A stretch of DNA of 64,000 bases from Glandiceps talaboti (lineage: Eukaryota; Hemichordata; Enteropneusta; Spengelidae): assembly GCF_964340395.1 (NCBI RefSeq), contig NC_135557.1, positions 17,076,367-17,140,366 on the forward strand, written 5' to 3'. The notes under the pieces are model-generated. The model did no database searches. It saw only the letters and a program-made list of their open reading frames with translations, and was not told the DNA's origin. Below are positions 60,754 through 64,000 of this stretch, piece by piece (position 1 is the stretch's first letter; every line of letters begins with the position of its first letter). A program made the position numbers and the translations under genes.

Positions 60754-61650
60754 AAAAAACAAGTTTTGATGTTCGGAATCCTTTGATCTTTAGTTACGTT
60801 TGGAAACACTGTTTTAGGGAATGAATTTGTGACAGGATTTTTAAATCCTGTGATAAGTTTCAGGTGATGTGAATTGTGTCATTCACAGACACCGTAATAA
60901 TTACTTTTAATGAAGGAACCCCCTAGGCTATGATGAATAACAAATAAGCACTTCCACCTTTCAGCTGTTAAAAGTGAAAGGCTTTGATTCTCTGGTGGTT
61001 ATATGAGATTTAACAATAGAGACAAATTTACAGACTTTGTGTTAGAGGTTGGGTTTCTCTACATACATCTGATCCGAGTTTAGAGTTCTGAGTTCATGAT
61101 GGAGTCTGTTTGAAAGCGAGGATTTTATTGAGTTATAATCAACACACTACACTATCGTCAGCTCAGTAGTATGAATGAACGGACGTCACCCAAATGAAAT
61201 CTGGGAGATTCTTGTTCATTGTCTTGATGGATATCAGTGAATGAATGAATAGCAAGCTGATTGGTTGTGTAACAGTTTCTAACACAGATTTACATATACA
61301 CCTCGTATCTGTACAACAACAACTGAGCATCTCAGGTATTTTGTTTTCATTCCTCTGTCAAAGAACAAGTATTTTTATCCGCCCATTCTATTGACATAAT
61401 TTGAAGTCATGATTGATTGCTAGAGACTAACTTTGAGGTCTTGCGTTAGTTTGCTAGTTGTTCAAAAACTTGTTTACTGTACGATTTAACAGTTGGTTGA
61501 TAAGAACAATACAGACTTTTTACCAGGAGATTTGAATATATTAGCATGGTGCCTGTATACTGCCATGTACAGTGTAGCTTCAATATATAGTAACACTAAC
61601 ACTAACAGGAAAATTAAATTCATAGTTTCTGTTTTAGGTATATTGTGCAG
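60754..61650. other. Intergenic or intronic, nothing recognised
   Basis: No repeats or exon-like segments were recognised apart from an 18-base direct duplication (GGATTTTTAAATCCTGTG is self-complementary) near 60835. Confidence 0.4.
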
Positions 61651-62205
61651 CTAGTTTGGTGTCTGTCTGATGTTAACACTGGACTAGTCTGGTGTCAGTC
61701 TGATGTTAACACTGGACTAGTCTGGTGTCAGTCTGATGCTAACACTGGACTAGTCTGGTGTCAGTCTGATGTTAACACAGGACTAGTCTGGTGTTAGTCT
61801 GATGTTAACACTGGACTAGTCTGGTGTTAGTCTGATGTTAACACTGTACTAGTCTGGTGTCAGTCTGATGTTAACACTGGACTAGTCTGGTGTCAGTCTG
61901 ATGTTAACACTGGACTAGTCTGGTGTTAGTCTGATGTTAACACTGTACTAGTCTGGTGTCACTCTGATGTTAACACTGGACTAGTCTGGTGTCAGTCTGA
62001 TGTTAACACAGGACTAGTCTGGTGCCGGTCTGATGTTAACACTGGACTAGTCTGGTGTCAGTCTGATGTTAACACTGGACTAGTCTGGTGTCAGTCTGAT
62101 GTTAACACTGGACTAGTCTGGTGTTAGTCTGATGTTAGTGTGATGTTAACACTGGACTAGTCTGGTGTCAGTCTGATGTTAACACTGGACTTGTCTGGTA
62201 TTAGT
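61651..62205. repeat. 33-bp VNTR, about 17 copies
   Basis: The unit is CTAGTCTGGTGTCAGTCTGA then TGTTAACACTGGA. Subtypes differ at GTCAG/GTTAG and CTGGA/CTGTA/CAGGA. One copy carries a 12-base internal duplication (GATGTTAGTGTGATGTTA, near 62130). The blocks are contiguous, without spacers. Confidence 0.96.
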
Positions 62206-62760
62206 GTAGGGCTTGTGACAGTGCTAACACATAATGATATGGATTTATTGACAGCTAAATTTTAAAACAGACAGTTTTACTAAAATTACCAGAGATCATA
62301 TGTAAATTGCCTTAGATAATCTCACCAGAATGGCTGAAGCTAATCTCACCAATTTTTTGATGGTGTATTAAAATCTGCAGTGACCTAGGATAATCTTGAT
62401 GACTAGACAATTGTATATTACCAAAAGTGGTCTCAGATAATTGCACATCAAAATGGCCAGAAATAATTTTATCAAAATGGTCAGAGAGAATTTTTCTGAA
62501 GTGATCTGACACAATTGTACTAGAATATAACTGATGTACCAGATATGAATATTGCAATAAGTGTATTACAGGTAGTAGTATATCATTTGACCTTATTGTG
62601 ACCCTTGACCCTAACTTGACCTTTGATGTGGAATTCTCAACAAACTTTGTGACAAAATAAACAGGGTTGTTTACACGAAACTTGAAACGGTACACATTGT
62701 TTCTTTCATTAATACTGTACTGGAAGTTAAGTTTTTGAGAAATTCTAATTTTGTATTTGT
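62206..62760. other. Intergenic or intronic
   Basis: AT-rich, with loosely repeated ATAATNTYACCARAATGG-type motifs (62310-62520). No gene was recognised; the 127-residue minus-strand frame is low-complexity. Confidence 0.4.
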
Positions 62761-63012
62761 TTATTTTGTAGGAAAATTGCTGATATTTAGTTGAAAGTGC
62801 AAAGAAGAAGTTGTGGAAGAAAATTATTTTGTAGGAAAAGTGCTGATATTTAGTTGAAAGTGCAAAGAAGAAGTTGTGGAAGAAAATTATTTTGTAGGAA
62901 AATTGCTGATATTTAGTTGAAAGGACAAAGAAGAAGTTGTGGAAGAAAATTATTTTGTAGGAAAATCGCTGATATTTAGTTGAAAGGACAAAGAAGAAGC
63001 TGTGGAAGAAAA
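62761..63012 (+). repeat. 63-bp tandem repeat, 4 copies, each containing a splice-acceptor-like site
   Basis: The unit TTATTTTGTAGGAAAATTGC, TGATATTTAGTTGAAAGTGC, AAAGAAGAAGTTGTGGAAGA, AAA starts at 62761, 62824, 62887 and 62950. Each copy carries TTATTTTGTAG and GATATTTAG, both acceptor-like. Stops occur in all three forward frames of the unit, so the array itself is not coding. Confidence 0.93.
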
Positions 63013-63042
63013 CTCGAGAGGAAAAAGAGAAGACTTATACAG
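62980..63042 (+). CDS. Candidate exon at the end of the 63-bp array
   Basis: After the last GATATTTAG acceptor-like site, 63 bases lead to a donor (ACAG then GTTAGT). Phase 1 in and out is open: ERTKKKLWKKTREEKEKTY, lysine- and glutamate-rich. It could continue from the candidate exons at 47096 and 52706. It might equally be an untranslated exon spliced at the stronger TTATTTTGTAG site. Confidence 0.22.
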
Positions 63043-63159
63043 GTTAGTCAGTTATAATGTACATATAGTAGAATTTTAAATTAAGTTTTTATTTGATTTA
63101 GTCATTTGGTATAGTATTGTAGCCATGTGTTCATACAGTTCAGTGCACTTTCCACCTGT

Positions 63160-63440
63160 GCTAGCTTTGGGCTAGCTGTGTGCAACACTGGTGCTGGCAT
63201 TAATGCCTCACTGGTATGTATGAGGAACATTTCAACTGGGCTAGGATTGGCACCAATGCCTCATGGGTATGCATTAGGAACTCTACTTTGGCTAGCTCCA
63301 TGCACACATTGGCACTGCAGCACTATAATGCCTCACTGGTATGTATGAGGAACATTTCAACTTGGTTAACATTGTTGCTATAGCTCTGTGCATATTAAGA
63401 CTGGTGCTGGCACAAATGCCTCACCGGTATGTATGACGTA
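63160..63440. repeat. Irregular tandem repeat, unit about 60-100 bp
   Basis: AATGCCTCACTGGTATGTAT, GAGGAACATTTCAACT and GGCTAGCTCCATGCACA-like blocks recur three to four times with length changes. Confidence 0.75.
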
Positions 63441-63690
63441 TTAGATAAAAATGTAATTTATGAAGAGACTTCAAATGACAAAAATTCAGGACAGTGGAAA
63501 CAGTTTAAGTGTGGCATGTTGTATGACAATTTTGGTGTTGACTCCTATGTGTTTACCTTCACAGAGTATTGAATTCCAATCTATGTGTTCTTTCAAATAT
63601 GTCTTGTTTTCAACATTTCTCCTTTTAAAGTGACATATGCTCGGACTAAACCATTTCTGATTTCCTTCAAACTTGGTAGTTTGTTTTCGA

Positions 63691-63770
63691 TGATTCCGTT
63701 ATCTCTGTTATGATTCCGTTATCTCTGTTATGATTCCGTTATCTCTGTTATGATTCCGTTATCTCTGTTA
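63691..63770. repeat. Perfect 20-bp tandem repeat, 4 copies
   Basis: TGATTCCGTTATCTCTGTTA repeated four times without a mismatch, which suggests recent expansion. Confidence 0.98.
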
Positions 63771-64000
63771 TGATTTTCAAGATCAAAGTCTGATTCTTAA
63801 TCCTGTTTTGTTCACCTTGTTGTTTGTTTATAAGGTAGAGAGAAGATTAATTTCTTACTTTTAAAATGTCTTGTGGTTACTGCGGTACATATTACACTTA
63901 TACATTTACCATTGTTTATCAAAATCATGAACAATGTGTGTGAAGTACTCAAAATGTAACAATGTTTAGCCACAGGCATGTGTTCCACTGCTTGAAGACT
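63771..64000. other. Window end, nothing recognised
   Basis: AT-rich sequence without recognised features. Confidence 0.4.

Noticed and set aside
61651-62205. Possible CRISPR array
   Set aside because: The 33-base units are contiguous with no unique spacers, and the genome is eukaryotic; it is a VNTR. The same applies to the 25-bp array at 26134.
62312-62695. 127-residue minus-strand frame
   Set aside because: Built partly from loosely repeated ATAATNTYACC motifs; no domain recognised.

Overview
This is a non-coding-rich, AT-rich stretch of an animal nuclear genome. The evidence is spliced genes with GT-AG introns, tRNA-derived SINEs, inverted-repeat MITE-like elements, and long tetranucleotide and (GA)n microsatellites. 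I see no bacterial operons, plasmid or phage genes. The repeat profile and the kind of gene present suggest a marine invertebrate. The species cannot be named from sequence alone.

Layout. Positions 1-2590 are intergenic, with two large compound microsatellites. Positions 2590-22400 hold one complete, well-supported gene on the + strand. Its seven coding exons join without a stop into a 350-residue secreted or surface protein: signal peptide, three immunoglobulin domains and a C-terminal hydrophobic tail typical of GPI anchoring. The overall plan is lachesin/IgLON-like. Introns 1, 2, 3, 5 and 6 are phase 1 and intron 4, inside Ig domain 3, is phase 2. Intron 1 is 12.9 kb and carries SINE, MITE and satellite insertions. 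A short 3' UTR follows, with three DR1-type nuclear-receptor-like motifs and an AATAAA signal.

Positions 22400-28000 are intergenic and include a 25-bp VNTR and a 153-bp tandem repeat. A CpG-richer block at about 27880-28660 looks like the promoter and first untranslated exon of a second + strand gene. Three small candidate exons downstream (47096-47130, 52706-52726, 62980-63042) have matching phases but are weakly supported. The rest of 28.6-64 kb is best read as intron or intergenic DNA.

That half is dominated by repeat families recognisable from multiple copies within the window: two MITE-like families with terminal inverted repeats, a 280-bp element with three copies, a SINE with a conserved 3' domain, a tRNA-derived SINE, a 74-bp unit found both dispersed and in tandem, a (GA)n-tailed element, and several minisatellites. 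Two large hairpin-forming inverted repeats also stand out. I found no rRNA, canonical tRNA, CRISPR or prokaryotic system.
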